Assembly (NCBI GenBank): GCA_003605175.1 | Contig: QWDA01000009.1 | Span: forward strand, 124,001 to 188,000 | Direction of reading: 5' to 3' | Source of the DNA: Paracoccaceae bacterium | Lineage (GTDB): Bacteria > Pseudomonadota > Alphaproteobacteria > Rhodobacterales > Rhodobacteraceae | DNA: 64,000 nucleotides | Shown here: positions 42,723 to 54,237 of the stretch, piece after piece | How the letters are laid out: every line of letters begins with the position of its first letter | Position numbering within the stretch: the first letter of the stretch is position 1 | Notes under the pieces: generated by a model | The model's input: only the letters and a program-made list of their open reading frames with translations | Told to the model about the DNA's origin: nothing | Databases searched by the model: none | Translations under genes and position numbers: made by a program

Positions 42723-43958
42723 CTAGTCTGCCCGCTTCCGCCAGGGCGCGGCCTTGAACCAGGCGACTCCATAGGCCACGCCGATCAGCGTCGCGAACCC
42801 GATCAGGTTCATCGCCAGGATATGCGCCGGGCTCGCGCCGAGACGGTCGAGGAGGAATCCGAGAATCCGCGCGTAAACCATTGAAAAAACGAAGATCGCC
42901 AGGGATTGCTGCCCGACCTTCGTGGTTACCGTCACCAGCCATCGCCATGAAGCGGCCAGCCCGTCGCTGCCCGCCGGGCGCAGCCGCGCCCCGCCCGGAC
43001 CCGCCGCGATCCAGGCGAGGTAGGCCAGGGCCAGGAAGTGCAGGTATCGCAGCACCCCGAACTCCGTCTTGTCCCGCCCCCAATCCAGCCCCCGCGCCAG
43101 CCCGCGCACCCAGTCCGCGGCGGGGCCGGAGAGGGCCTTCACGAAGGCGTATCCATGCGGCGAGGAGAGCGGCATGGTCACGATGAGGAAGGCGATGGAA
43201 GCCCATATCAGAAAACGGGAAACCGGCGGCGCAGGCAGCCATCCGGACATCAGGGAGAAGCCGGTGAAGAAGATCAGCTGCCAGCCGAACGGGTTGAAGA
43301 ACCACTGCCGGTCCGACCAGGGCTCGGCCGGCAGCGGCAGAAGACCCAGATTGGTCGCGATCCAGAGCGCGACACTCGCCCCGAAAGCCAGCGGCAGGCT
43401 GATCCGCGCCAGCCCGACGAAGCCCGGCATCAACGCGAGGATCACCAGATACATGGGCAGAATATCGAAATAATTCGGCACATAGCTCAGACTGAACAAC
43501 CCGATGATCTGCGGGATCGGATCGTTGAAGAACGGCCAGAGATTGAGCCCGCCGATGTAGGATTTTCCGAACTCGCCCAGACCGTCGAACAGGGCGACCA
43601 GCATGGCGATGAAGAAGAACAGCCCGATATGCGCCCAGTAGACCTGCCAGATCCGGAACAGCGTCCGGCCGAGGCCGACAAGCCAGCCCTTCCGCGCAAA
43701 GGTCGTGCCGAAGGCGATCGCCGATGCCATGCCCGAGCAGAACACGAAGATCTCGGTGGCGTCGGAAAATCCGAACCGCGCCGGGATCCAGCGCGCCCAG
43801 GCATTGCCGGGCGTGTGGGCGATGAGGATGATGAACATCGCGAGCCCGCGGAAGAAGTCGAGCCGCGGGTCGCGGGTGCCGGCCCGGGCGGGCGTGCCGC
43901 TGCGGCGCTGGGCGGGGGACTTGGCGGCGAAGGGCAGATCGGGGCTCGTACTCGTCAT
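42723..43958 (-). CDS. OpgC-family membrane acyltransferase
   Basis: A 411-residue integral membrane protein with about ten predicted helices. It begins with a polar 25-residue cytoplasmic tail and the RDPRLDFFRGLAMFIILIAH segment typical of OpgC/acyltransferase-3 proteins. FGFSDATEIFVFCSGMASA and LPMYLVILALMPGF are further family marks. OpgC adds succinyl groups to osmoregulated periplasmic glucans. No opgG/H genes are nearby, so the acceptor here may differ. It ends 18 bases from the tandem repeats. Confidence 0.88.
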   Translation of the reverse strand: MTSTSPDLPFAAKSPAQRRSGTPARAGTRDPRLDFFRGLAMFIILIAHTPGNAWARWIPARFGFSDATEIFVFCSGMASAIAFGTTFARKGWLVGLGRTLFRIWQVYWAHIGLFFFIAMLVALFDGLGEFGKSYIGGLNLWPFFNDPIPQIIGLFSLSYVPNYFDILPMYLVILALMPGFVGLARISLPLAFGASVALWIATNLGLLPLPAEPWSDRQWFFNPFGWQLIFFTGFSLMSGWLPAPPVSRFLIWASIAFLIVTMPLSSPHGYAFVKALSGPAADWVRGLARGLDWGRDKTEFGVLRYLHFLALAYLAWIAAGPGGARLRPAGSDGLAASWRWLVTVTTKVGQQSLAIFVFSMVYARILGFLLDRLGASPAHILAMNLIGFATLIGVAYGVAWFKAAPWRKRAD

Positions 43959-44058
43959 GCAGATCCCTTGGCGCGGGCCGGACGGCCGCGCAAGACCTAT
44001 GCGCGGACCTCACGCAGACGTTTGTTTCGTTACCTTTTCGGGGCGGAACCCGTGCCGG

Positions 44059-44799
44059 TCAGGGCAGGGCGACCCAAAGCAGCCGCAGGGCGATCGCCGC
44101 CAGGAGCCACAGGATCAGACGGTCGAAGACCTGCTTCGATACCCGCGCCCCGACCCAGGCGCCGAGCGGCATCGCCCCGAACAGCGGCACGCAGCCCAGG
44201 AGGCTCAGAGCCGCGCGATCGGGTGTCATGATCCCCAGCGCCGCAAGTGTCGGCACCTGCACCACCGACATCATCGCGAAGAAGACCGAAATCGTGGCGA
44301 TGAACTCCCCTCGCTCCAGCCGCATCGCGTTGAGGAAGGTGATCGAAACCGGCGCCGAGATCCCGCCCGCCCCCTGCATCACGCCTGCCGCGAGCCCCGC
44401 CGGCACCGCCAGCCGCGTCGCCTGGGCCCGCGCCAGCACCCAGTCGGGCCGGTGAAGCCGGAAGCCGATATAGAGGAACACGATCAGCGCCAGCGTGCCC
44501 ATCAGTGCCTCGCCGGGCAGCCAGGCCAGGAGGAATGAGCCCAGAATGGCCCCCACCGAGGCGGAGAGGCCAAGGGTCCAGACGAAGGTCGCAGAGTGCT
44601 GGTAAGCGCGGTAGGCCCAGCCCTGCCAGGCGTTCGACAGAAGGCTCGGGATCGTGAAGATCGCCACCGCCAGCGGCACGTCGTAAAGAAGCGCGAGGAG
44701 CGGCACCGCGATCAGCGGCGCCCCGGCCCCGACCGCGCCCTTGAGAAAGCCGCCCACCGCAAGGCCAAGCGCCCCGAGCACGAGCCCCGTCAGATCCAT
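44059..44799 (-). CDS. TauE/SafE-family sulfite/organic anion exporter
   Basis: A 246-residue membrane protein with about eight helices and the TauE/SafE pattern: two repeats with [22 protein letters not shown] near the N terminus and a matching [18 protein letters not shown] in the second half. It probably exports sulfite, sulfoacetate or a similar anion. Start ATG 44799. It is divergent from acs across about 180 bases. No taurine or sulfonate genes are adjacent, so the substrate is open. Confidence 0.88.
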   Translation of the reverse strand: MDLTGLVLGALGLAVGGFLKGAVGAGAPLIAVPLLALLYDVPLAVAIFTIPSLLSNAWQGWAYRAYQHSATFVWTLGLSASVGAILGSFLLAWLPGEALMGTLALIVFLYIGFRLHRPDWVLARAQATRLAVPAGLAAGVMQGAGGISAPVSITFLNAMRLERGEFIATISVFFAMMSVVQVPTLAALGIMTPDRAALSLLGCVPLFGAMPLGAWVGARVSKQVFDRLILWLLAAIALRLLWVALP

Positions 44800-44981
44800 C
44801 GCCGGCCAGTCATCCCGTCCCGAGTCCGCTTCCTGCCGAGATTGTGCCCGCCGGCCCTCGCAGACAAGGGCGAGGGGCGGGATTTTCGCATTCCAGTGGC
44901 CTCATACTTTGGCGGAGGTTGCGGGGCGCCCTCGGCAAGGCGTACAAACACCGCGACGACCGCCGTGAGGGGAGGATTATC

Positions 44982-46940
<1,959 letters not shown>

Positions 46941-47010
46941 CACTTCTTTGCCGGGGAGGGTATCTTGTCCACGGTTCTCGGCCGGATTGTGTAGCCTGGA
47001 GGCAACGAGG

Positions 47011-47026
47011 CCGCGCTGCGGCGCGG
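47011..47026 (+). terminator. Hairpin between acs and purF
   Basis: CCGCGC-TGCG-GCGCGG forms a 6-bp stem about 70 bases after acs. It is followed by TCTTC rather than a long T-run, so it may be a weak or factor-assisted terminator. Confidence 0.4.
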
Positions 47027-47070
47027 TCTTCACCGATTTGGTGATAGTTTCGTGACACCGGGCGGAGGAG

Positions 47071-47084
47071 GGCCTATGTAGGCC
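47071..47084. promoter_or_regulatory. Palindrome upstream of purF
   Basis: GGCCTA-TG-TAGGCC (47071-47084) lies 37 bases before the purF ATG. A second, looser pair TCACC/GGTGA sits at 47030-47044. Either could be a regulator site; no known purine operator of this form is recalled. Confidence 0.4.
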
Positions 47085-47120
47085 TCGTCTGCCACCGACG
47101 GATTCGGAATCCCGCACCGC

Positions 47121-48587
47121 ATGCGTGACCTCCCACCAGCCCATCCCTTTGACGACGACAAGCTCCGCGAGGAGTGCGGTATCTTCGGCGTTGTCGGTGT
47201 GACCGACGCGGCGAGCTTCGTGGCGCTCGGCCTCCATGCGCTCCAGCACCGGGGGCAGGAGGCAGGCGGCATCGTCACCCACGATCCCGAGCAAGGCTTC
47301 AATTCGGCCCGCCGCTTCGGCTATGTGCGCGATAACTTCACCAGCCAGTCGGTCATGGACACGCTGCCCGGCTCCATCGGCATCGGCCATGTGCGCTATT
47401 CCACCGCCGGCTCGAAAGGCAACACGCAGATCCGCGACGTTCAGCCCTTCTTCGGCGAGTTCTCGGTGGGCGGCGTCGCCATCGCTCATAACGGCAACAT
47501 CACCAACGCCGCCGCGCTTCGGCGCGAGCTGATCGAGCGCGGTTCGATCTTCCAGTCCTCCTCGGACAGCGAATGCATCATCCACCTGATGGCGCGCTCG
47601 CTGCAGCGCGACATCCCCGAACGGATGAAGGACGCGCTGCGCCGGGTCGAGGGCGCCTTCTCGGTCGTGGCGATGACGCGAACCAAGCTGATCGGCGTGC
47701 GCGACCCCCTGGGCGTGCGTCCCCTGGTGATCGGCAAGCTCGGCGATGGCTGGGCGCTGGCGTCGGAGACCTGCGCGCTCGACATCATCGGCGCGGAGTT
47801 CGTCCGCGAGGTCGAGCCCGGCGAAATGGTGGTCATCTCGACCGACAAGGGCCTGAAAAGCTACAAGCCTTTCGAACAGACCCGGTCGCGGTTCTGCATC
47901 TTCGAGCATGTCTATTTCTCGCGGCCCGACTCGATCCAGGGCGGCCGCTCGGTCTACGAGACGCGCCGCCAGATCGGCGTGGAACTCGCCCGCGAGGCGC
48001 CGGTCGCCGCCGATCTCGTCTGCCCGGTGCCCGACAGCGGCACCCCGGCCGCGATCGGCTACAGCCAGGAGAGCGGCATCCCCTACGCGATGGGGATCAT
48101 CCGCAACCAGTACATGGGCCGGACCTTCATCGAGCCGACCGAGCAGATCCGCAACATGGGTGTGCGGCTCAAGCTCAACATCAACCGCGCGCTGGTGCGC
48201 GGCAAGAAGATCGTGCTGGTCGACGACAGCGTGGTACGCGGCACCACCACCGTGAAGATCCGCGAGATGCTGCTCGATGCCGGCGCCGCCGAAGTGCATT
48301 TCCGCATCGCCAGCCCGCCCACCGCCTGGCCCTGTTTCTACGGCGTCGATACGCCGAACCGCGACAAGCTCCTCGCCGCGCGGATGAGCGAGGAGGAGAT
48401 GCGTGTGCATCTCGGCGTCGACTCGCTGCGCTTCATCTCGCTCGACGGGCTCTACCGCGCCGTGGGCGAGGCCAAGGGCCGCAACGCCAAGGCGCCGCAG
48501 TATTGCGACGCCTGCTTCTCGGGCGAATACCCGGTGGCGCCGTCGGACATGATCGAACAGGGCTTCCAGCTGAAAGCCGCTGAATAG
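47121..48587 (+). CDS. purF: Amidophosphoribosyltransferase
   Basis: First step of purine synthesis: PRPP and glutamine to phosphoribosylamine. The 488-residue protein has an N-terminal propeptide of 18 residues ending at Cys19 (REECGIFGVVG), which becomes the N-terminal nucleophile. The PRPP-binding motif VLVDDSVVRGTT lies near 370. C-terminal Cys residues in YCDACFSGEYP and WPCFYG match the Fe-S cluster ligands of the B. subtilis-type enzyme. Start ATG 47121. Confidence 0.95.
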   Translation: MRDLPPAHPFDDDKLREECGIFGVVGVTDAASFVALGLHALQHRGQEAGGIVTHDPEQGFNSARRFGYVRDNFTSQSVMDTLPGSIGIGHVRYSTAGSKGNTQIRDVQPFFGEFSVGGVAIAHNGNITNAAALRRELIERGSIFQSSSDSECIIHLMARSLQRDIPERMKDALRRVEGAFSVVAMTRTKLIGVRDPLGVRPLVIGKLGDGWALASETCALDIIGAEFVREVEPGEMVVISTDKGLKSYKPFEQTRSRFCIFEHVYFSRPDSIQGGRSVYETRRQIGVELAREAPVAADLVCPVPDSGTPAAIGYSQESGIPYAMGIIRNQYMGRTFIEPTEQIRNMGVRLKLNINRALVRGKKIVLVDDSVVRGTTTVKIREMLLDAGAAEVHFRIASPPTAWPCFYGVDTPNRDKLLAARMSEEEMRVHLGVDSLRFISLDGLYRAVGEAKGRNAKAPQYCDACFSGEYPVAPSDMIEQGFQLKAAE

Positions 48588-48631
48588 GCCGGAAAACGTG
48601 TTAGTCTTGGCCGTTCCGGGGAGGGATGGCG

Positions 48632-49444
48632 ATGGGCAGTGTAGATTCGGTGTTCGCGGGGTCGATCCCCGATGTCTACGATGAATTCCTTGTTCCGTTG
48701 ATCTTCGAGAGCTATGCGAGGGATCTCGCCACCCGCGTTGCCGCACTGCGCCCGGAGCGGGTGCTCGAAACGGCTGCGGGGAGCGGCGTGGTGACCCGCG
48801 CGCTTGCGCCGCTACTGAAGCCGAGCGCACGTTTCGTGGTCACCGATCTCAACCCGCCGATGCTCGAACGGGCGAAAAAGCGGCAGGGGACGGATCGCCG
48901 GATCGCCTGGCAGCCCGCCGACGCGCTGGCGCTCCCCTTCGAGGGCGGGTCTTTCGACGCGGTGCTCTGCCAGTTCGGAGTGATGTTCTTCCCCGACCGG
49001 GCGGCGGGCTTCGCCGAGGCGCGGCGGGTCCTGCGCCCAGGCGGGGTCTTCGTCTTCAACACTTGGGACCGGATCGCGGTGAACGAGTTCGCCGACGAGG
49101 TGGTGAAGGCGGCGTCACGGCTCTATCCCGACAACCCGCCGCGCTTTCTCGACCGAACCCCGCACGGCTATCACGACCGCGACGCCATCGCCGCCGATCT
49201 CCGGGCGGCCGGGTTCTCGGATTTCGAGATCGAAACCCGCGCCGATGTCAGCCGCGCCGAAAGCCCGCGCATTCCGGCCGTCGCCTATTGCCAGGGAACG
49301 CCGATGCGGAACGAGCTCAAGGCGCTGGGCGCGGATCTCGAGCACGTGACCTCGGTGGCGGCGGAGGCGGTGGCGGCCCGGTTCGGCCGCGGCGCCGTCG
49401 AAAGCCGCATCCAGGGGCATATCGTCACCGCCCGGGCCCCTTGA
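48632..49444 (+). CDS. Class I SAM-dependent methyltransferase
   Basis: A 270-residue protein with methyltransferase-11-type motifs: VLETAAGSGVV (motif I), VVTDLNPPMLERAK (post I), FDAVLCQFGVMFF (motif IV) and RRVLRPGGVFVF. It is similar in look to UbiE/type 11 enzymes, but the substrate is unknown. Two in-frame ATGs exist at 48626 and 48632; the second is preferred because GGAGG is 7 bases upstream of it and only 1 base before the first. The stop lies inside the first copy of a 22-bp tandem repeat. Confidence 0.85.
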   Translation: MGSVDSVFAGSIPDVYDEFLVPLIFESYARDLATRVAALRPERVLETAAGSGVVTRALAPLLKPSARFVVTDLNPPMLERAKKRQGTDRRIAWQPADALALPFEGGSFDAVLCQFGVMFFPDRAAGFAEARRVLRPGGVFVFNTWDRIAVNEFADEVVKAASRLYPDNPPRFLDRTPHGYHDRDAIAADLRAAGFSDFEIETRADVSRAESPRIPAVAYCQGTPMRNELKALGADLEHVTSVAAEAVAARFGRGAVESRIQGHIVTARAP

Positions 49445-49474
49445 CTGTCCGCCCCGGGCCCCTTGACTGTCCGC
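49431..49474 (+). repeat. 22-bp tandem duplication between two genes
   Basis: A 22-bp unit (49431-49452 and 49453-49474), each containing TTGACTGTCC, is repeated twice with no mismatch and followed by a partial third unit. The first copy contains the methyltransferase stop codon. The repeated TTGACT could act as -35 elements for the following SDR gene. Confidence 0.85.
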
Positions 49475-49497
49475 CCCGGGCGCCGCAAACGGCGCCC

Positions 49498-50157
49498 ATG
49501 ACGAAACTCGCACTCATCACCGGCGCCTCGCGCGGCCTCGGCGCGGCGCTCGCCGAGGCGCTGGCACCCGAATACCACATCGTTGCGGTCGCCCGGACGG
49601 TGGGCGCGCTGGAGGAGCTCGACGACCGGATCAAGGCGAAGGGCGGGGCGGCGACGCTGGCGCCGATGGATGTGACCAAGGCGGATGCGATGGCGCATCT
49701 CTGCCGCGGGATTCACGACCGCTGGGGCCATGCCAATCTCTGGTGCCACACCGCGATCCACGCCGCGCCGCTGACCCCCGCCGGGCATATCCAGGCGAAG
49801 GACTGGGAAAAGAGCGTCTCGATCAATCTCCACGCGACCCGGGTGCTGATCGGCATGGTCGAGCCGCTCCTCCTTGCCGCCGATAACGGTCGGGCGCTCT
49901 TCTTCGACGATCCACGCGGCGGCGAGAAGTTCTTCGGCAGCTACGGCACCACCAAGGCGGCGCAGATCGCGCTGGCGCGAAGCTGGCAGGCCGAGACGGT
50001 GAAGATCGGCCCCCGGGTCGACATCGCCGTGCCCGCGCCGATGCCCACCGCGGTCCGCGCCCGGTTCTTCCCCGGCGAGGATCGCGCGCCGCTTGCCGAC
50101 CCGCGTGCCGAAGCCGCGCGGCTCCTCGGCGAGGCCGGGATCGGCACGGCTGCTTGA
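49498..50157 (+). CDS. Short-chain dehydrogenase/reductase
   Basis: A 219-residue SDR-fold protein: N-terminal NAD(P)-binding LITGASRGLGAALAEAL. The usual catalytic YxxxK occurs as SYGTTKAAQIALARSW (Tyr and Lys present), but the upstream catalytic Ser position is less clear (FFDDPRGGEKFFG). It may be a divergent reductase. Start ATG 49498, right after the tandem repeat; surE follows after 48 bases. Confidence 0.86.
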   Translation: MTKLALITGASRGLGAALAEALAPEYHIVAVARTVGALEELDDRIKAKGGAATLAPMDVTKADAMAHLCRGIHDRWGHANLWCHTAIHAAPLTPAGHIQAKDWEKSVSINLHATRVLIGMVEPLLLAADNGRALFFDDPRGGEKFFGSYGTTKAAQIALARSWQAETVKIGPRVDIAVPAPMPTAVRARFFPGEDRAPLADPRAEAARLLGEAGIGTAA

Positions 50158-50205
50158 TGCCGGCAAGGCGCTCGCATAGGAAAGCGAAGATCCAGGGGCG
50201 GCACG

Positions 50206-50991
50206 ATGCGCATTCTCATCACCAATGACGACGGTATCAACGCCCCGGGTCTGACGGTTCTGGAGACCATCGCCCGCGAGATCGCCGGCCCGAACGGCGA
50301 GGTCTTCACCGTGGCACCGGCCTTCGAGCAATCGGGCGTCGGCCACTGCATCAGCTATACCCATCCCACGATGCTCGCCGAACTGGGCCCGCGCCGCTTC
50401 GCCGCCGAGGGCAGCCCGGCCGATTGCGTGCTGGCGGGGCTCTACGAGGTGATGAAGGACGGCCGGCCCGACCTGGTGCTCTCCGGTGTGAACCGGGGCA
50501 ACAACGCTGCCGAGAACGTGCTCTATTCCGGCACCGTCGGTGGCGCGATGGAGGCGGCGCTCCAGGGCATCCCGGCGATCGCGCTCTCGCAATTCATGGG
50601 GCCCCGGAACGCGGGCCTCGCCGACCCGTTCGAAACCGCCGCTGCGACCGGGGTGGACACCGTGCGGAGGCTCCTCGACCAAGGGATCTGGGACAGCCAG
50701 GGCTACCGGCTGTTTTACAACGTGAATTTCCCGCCGGTTCCCGCCGCCGATGCGAAGGGCCTTCGCGTGGCGCCGCTCGGCTGGCGCGAGGGCACGAATT
50801 TCAAGGTCGATCCCCATGTCTCGCCCACCGGCCGGATGTTCCTCTGGGTCCGGGGCGGGCCGCAGCACACGCCCACCGCGCCCGGCTCCGACGTCGCGGT
50901 GAATCTCGAAGGGCATATCTCGGTCACGCCGCTCCGCGCCGACCTGACCGCACACGGGGTGCTCGACGACCTCCGGGCCCGGCTCGAATGA
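50206..50991 (+). CDS. surE: 5'-nucleotidase SurE
   Basis: Metal-dependent nucleoside monophosphate phosphatase linked to stationary-phase survival. The 261-residue protein begins [16 protein letters not shown], whose two Asp and Asn bind the metal; [25 protein letters not shown] and the Gly-rich loop follow. The stop overlaps pcm by ATGA, the usual surE-pcm-nlpD order. Confidence 0.95.
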   Translation: MRILITNDDGINAPGLTVLETIAREIAGPNGEVFTVAPAFEQSGVGHCISYTHPTMLAELGPRRFAAEGSPADCVLAGLYEVMKDGRPDLVLSGVNRGNNAAENVLYSGTVGGAMEAALQGIPAIALSQFMGPRNAGLADPFETAAATGVDTVRRLLDQGIWDSQGYRLFYNVNFPPVPAADAKGLRVAPLGWREGTNFKVDPHVSPTGRMFLWVRGGPQHTPTAPGSDVAVNLEGHISVTPLRADLTAHGVLDDLRARLE

Positions 50992-51632
50992 GCGACGACG
51001 AAGCCGAACGCAAGATGCAGTTCCTCTTCGCGCTCCGCTCGCGCGGGGTGACCGACAAGCGCGTTCTCGAGGCGATGGAGAAGGTTGATCGGGGCCGGTT
51101 CCTGACCGGCCTCTTCGCCGAACGCGCCTACGAGGACATGCCCCTGCCCATCGCCTGTGGCCAGACCATCAGCCAGCCTTCGGTGGTCGGCCTGATGACC
51201 CAGGCGCTGAACGTGCAGCCCCGCGACAAGGTGCTCGAGATCGGCACCGGCTCGGGCTACCAGACCGCGATCCTCTCGGTGCTCGCGCGGCGGGTCTACA
51301 CCGTCGAGCGGCATCGTCGCCTGACCCGCGCGGCCGAGGCGGTGTTCCGTGCGCTCGATCTGACCAACGTCACCGCTGTTGTGGCCGATGGCAGCCGGGG
51401 CTATCCCGAGCAGGCGCCCTTCGACCGGATCATCGTTACCGCCGCCGCCGAGGACCCGCCGGGTCCGCTCTTGGCGGAGTTGCGCATAGGCGGTATCATG
51501 GTGCTGCCGGTTGGGCAGTCGGACGCGGTACAGCGGCTGATCAAGGTGACACGGCGCGAGGACGGCTACGATTACGAAGAGTTGCGCGCCGTCCGCTTCG
51601 TGCCCCTGGTCGAGGGATTGGGCCAGGATTGA
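50988..51632 (+). CDS. pcm: Protein-L-isoaspartate O-methyltransferase
   Basis: Repairs isoaspartyl damage in proteins using SAM. The 214-residue protein has [11 protein letters not shown] (substrate loop), [15 protein letters not shown] (motif I) and [11 protein letters not shown]. The start is the ATG in the ATGA with surE. It is followed by an nlpD-like gene 49 bases on, completing the well-known surE-pcm-nlpD arrangement. Confidence 0.95.
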   Translation: MSDDEAERKMQFLFALRSRGVTDKRVLEAMEKVDRGRFLTGLFAERAYEDMPLPIACGQTISQPSVVGLMTQALNVQPRDKVLEIGTGSGYQTAILSVLARRVYTVERHRRLTRAAEAVFRALDLTNVTAVVADGSRGYPEQAPFDRIIVTAAAEDPPGPLLAELRIGGIMVLPVGQSDAVQRLIKVTRREDGYDYEELRAVRFVPLVEGLGQD

Positions 51633-51681
51633 ACGGGTAGAACGAGCCCGCTTGAAGACGGGCGGCGGTGAGGATCGAGCG

Positions 51682-52812
51682 ATGACTTTCTTTTGGCAAT
51701 GCATGCGGGGTGCCGGGCTGTCGGTGTCGCTTCTGGCGCTGGCGGCCTGCGGCGGGTTCGATGGCGATCTCCGGGGGCTGGGCGACGGGTTTGACACCTC
51801 CGACGCTGCGCGGAGCGCCACGGCGTCGCGGCCCGCGCCCGACGAGCGCGGGCTGATCAACTATCCGAGCTACCAGGTTGCGATCGCGCGGCGCGGCGAC
51901 ACCGTGTCGGACATCGCGTCGCGGGTCGGAGTCTCGCCCCTCGAACTCGCGAGCTACAACGGTATCGAGGACGGTGTGCCGCTCCGTGCCGGCGAAACCC
52001 TTGTGCTGCCCACGCCGGCGGCGCCCGGCGCGGGCACCAGCACCGGCGTCGATGTGGCCGCTGTTGCCGGGGCCGCCATCGAGCGGGCCGGCGGCAGCTC
52101 GGGCGGCGTCCAGACCACCGCACTCTCTCCGGCCGGCAGCGGAGCGTCCGAACCGCAGCGCCACCGGGTGATGCCCGGCGAAACCGCCTTCTCCATCGCG
52201 CGCCTCTACGGCGTGACCCCGCGCGCGCTCGCCGAATGGAACGGGCTCGGCCCCGATTTCGAGCTTCGCGAGGGCCAGGTGCTGATCATCCCGGTCGCGG
52301 TCCAGACCGCCCCCGCGGCGCCTGTCACCACGACCCAGCCCGGCGCTGGCTCCGTCGCGCCCGAGCCGCCCTCGGCCGCCGAGCCGCTGCCGGTCGCGGA
52401 AAAGCCGGCCGCTCCCGCGCCGGCGCCCGCGCCGCCGAAGATGGCCGAGCAGAAGACCTCCCAGAGCGAGCTCTTGATGCCGGTCTCGGGCAAGATCATC
52501 CGCGCGTTCCAGAAGGACAAGAACAACGGCATCGATATCGGCGTCGCCGCCGGGACGCCGGTGAAGGCCGCCGAGGCCGGGACCGTCGCCGCGATCAGCC
52601 GCGACACCAACGGCATCCTCGCCGTGGTGATCCGCCACCCGGGCGATCTCCTGACCGTCTATTTCGGCGTCGAGGACGAGACCGTGTCGAAGGACGACAA
52701 GGTCAAGCGCGGCCAGGTGATCGGCAAAGTCCGCAAGGCCAGCCCCTCCTTCCTGCATTTCGAGGTTCGCCGCGGGTTCGAACCGCTCGACCCCGTTCCG
52801 TTCCTGAACTGA
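51682..52812 (+). CDS. NlpD-like lipoprotein with LysM repeats and degenerate LytM
   Basis: A 376-residue lipoprotein: signal peptide with lipobox ALAAC (about 17-22), two LysM peptidoglycan-binding repeats (about 63-108 and 161-206), a Pro/Ala linker, and an M23/LytM domain (about 265-370). The first metal-binding His of active M23 enzymes is missing (NNGIDIGVAAGTPV where HxGxD would be expected), though LHFEVRRG is kept. That is the pattern of NlpD/EnvC activators of amidases rather than a peptidase. Start ATG 51682. Confidence 0.92.
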   Translation: MTFFWQCMRGAGLSVSLLALAACGGFDGDLRGLGDGFDTSDAARSATASRPAPDERGLINYPSYQVAIARRGDTVSDIASRVGVSPLELASYNGIEDGVPLRAGETLVLPTPAAPGAGTSTGVDVAAVAGAAIERAGGSSGGVQTTALSPAGSGASEPQRHRVMPGETAFSIARLYGVTPRALAEWNGLGPDFELREGQVLIIPVAVQTAPAAPVTTTQPGAGSVAPEPPSAAEPLPVAEKPAAPAPAPAPPKMAEQKTSQSELLMPVSGKIIRAFQKDKNNGIDIGVAAGTPVKAAEAGTVAAISRDTNGILAVVIRHPGDLLTVYFGVEDETVSKDDKVKRGQVIGKVRKASPSFLHFEVRRGFEPLDPVPFLN

Positions 52813-52816
52813 GGCC

Positions 52817-53659
52817 ATGCGCCTCCCGGTTCTCGTCGCGGTGACCATGCTGGCCTTCGCGGCGAATTCGCTCCTGAACCGGGTGGCGATCGCCGAGGGT
52901 CTCGCCGGCCCCGCCGGTTTCGCGGCGGTCCGGGTGGCGTCGGGCGCGCTGGCGCTCTGGCTCATCGCCGGTCGGGCCGGGCAGGCGGTGCGGCTCACCG
53001 GCCGTGCAAGGCTGGTGCCGGCGGCCGCGCTGACGCTCTACCTCCTCGGCTTCTCCTTCGCCTATCTCACGCTTCATGCCGGGATCGGCGCGCTGATCCT
53101 GTTCGGCGGCGTGCAGGTGACGATGTTCGGCGGCTCGCTCCTCGCCGGCGAACGGCCCCCCGCGCTGCGCTGGGCCGGGATGGCGGCGGGGCTCGCAGGG
53201 CTCGCGCTCCTGGTCTGGCCCGCGGGTGCGGTGCGAATCGACCCCCTGGGCGCGGTTCTGATGGCCGCCGCGGCGTTCGGCTGGGGCGTCTACTCGCTCC
53301 GGGGCCGTGCCTCGCGGGCGCCGCTGGCGGATACCGCCGCGAGCTTCCTTCTGGCGACGCCGCTCGTGCTCCTCGGCTGGCTCCTCTCCGGCGCCGCCGG
53401 GATCGTGCCCCTCGGCGTCCTTCCCGCGATGGTCTCGGGCGTCGTGACCTCCGGCATGGGCTATGCGCTCTGGTACAGCCTCCTGCCCCGGCTCGAGGCC
53501 AGCGTGGCCGCCCTCGCGCAGCTCACCGTGCCGGTGATCGCCGTGGCGGGCGGGGTGCTTCTGCTTGGCGAGGGGCTCACCGCGAAGACGGTAATCTCCG
53601 CCGCCCTGGTCCTGGGCGGGGTGGCCATGGGCATCCTCGGCGGCAGACGGAAAGCGTGA
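52817..53659 (+). CDS. EamA/DMT-superfamily transporter
   Basis: A 280-residue membrane protein with about ten short helices in two EamA repeats: AFAANSLLNRVAIAEGLAG and RVASGALALWLIA in the first, MAAAAFGWGVYSLRGRASR starting the second, and PVIAVAGGVLLLGEGLT near the end. This is the drug/metabolite exporter superfamily; substrates vary widely. It starts 4 bases after nlpD, so it may share that transcript. GC-rich hairpin sequences near 53703-53733 probably end transcription before the convergent NUDIX gene. Confidence 0.88.
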   Translation: MRLPVLVAVTMLAFAANSLLNRVAIAEGLAGPAGFAAVRVASGALALWLIAGRAGQAVRLTGRARLVPAAALTLYLLGFSFAYLTLHAGIGALILFGGVQVTMFGGSLLAGERPPALRWAGMAAGLAGLALLVWPAGAVRIDPLGAVLMAAAAFGWGVYSLRGRASRAPLADTAASFLLATPLVLLGWLLSGAAGIVPLGVLPAMVSGVVTSGMGYALWYSLLPRLEASVAALAQLTVPVIAVAGGVLLLGEGLTAKTVISAALVLGGVAMGILGGRRKA

Positions 53660-53784
53660 GACTCTCCGATTGAGACCCATTCGGGGAGAGAGCCGGGCCG
53701 TGGCCGCCCGGGGGGCGGTCGGGCGCCGCCCGGCGGCGCGTGCCGCGCCTTGTTCCGGGCAAGGGGTGGTTCCGAAACCGGCTC

Positions 53785-54237
53785 TCAGCGCACCACCGGC
53801 TCGATCGGATCGTAGGCGATCGCGCCCGGCTCACCCCACGCCACGGCGGGCAGGCTGTCGGGCTTGAACCGCAGCGTCGCGATCTCTTCGCGCGTCACGA
53901 ACCGGCGGCGGTCGACAATACCTTCCGGGTCGGTCCATCCCGGCGACAGCGTGCCGCCGGTGATCGTGCAGCGGAAATAGATGTCCACCTGGTGAAACCC
54001 GTGCGCGGGCGCGTGGAACTCGTTGACCAGCGCCGGCGCGCCGACCGCGACCGTCAGCCCGGTTTCCTCGTGGATCTCGCGCGCCAGATTGTCGGGCAGC
54101 GACTGGTGCGGCTCGACCCCGCCGCCCGGCGCGCACCAGAGGTCGCTCTTGCCGCCCGGCCAGGCATTCACCAGGAGCAGCCGGTTCTCGTGCAGGATCA
54201 ACCCCCGGACGGCGAGGCGCACCTTGCGCCCGCTCAC
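53785..54237 (-). CDS. NUDIX hydrolase
   Basis: A 150-residue protein with a complete NUDIX box (GGGVEPHQSLPDNLAREIHEETGL, about residues 38-61). It hydrolyses nucleoside-diphosphate-linked compounds; the particular substrate is unknown. The start overlaps the purK stop by 4 bases, so it is translated with the purE-purK unit, which suggests a nucleotide-related role, but this is only positional. Confidence 0.88.
   Translation of the reverse strand: MSGRKVRLAVRGLILHENRLLLVNAWPGGKSDLWCAPGGGVEPHQSLPDNLAREIHEETGLTVAVGAPALVNEFHAPAHGFHQVDIYFRCTITGGTLSPGWTDPEGIVDRRRFVTREEIATLRFKPDSLPAVAWGEPGAIAYDPIEPVVR

Noticed and set aside
42494-42772. Possible small gene in the gap beside opgC
   Set aside because: The frame reads through the 11-bp repeats, has no ribosome-binding site and is low complexity.
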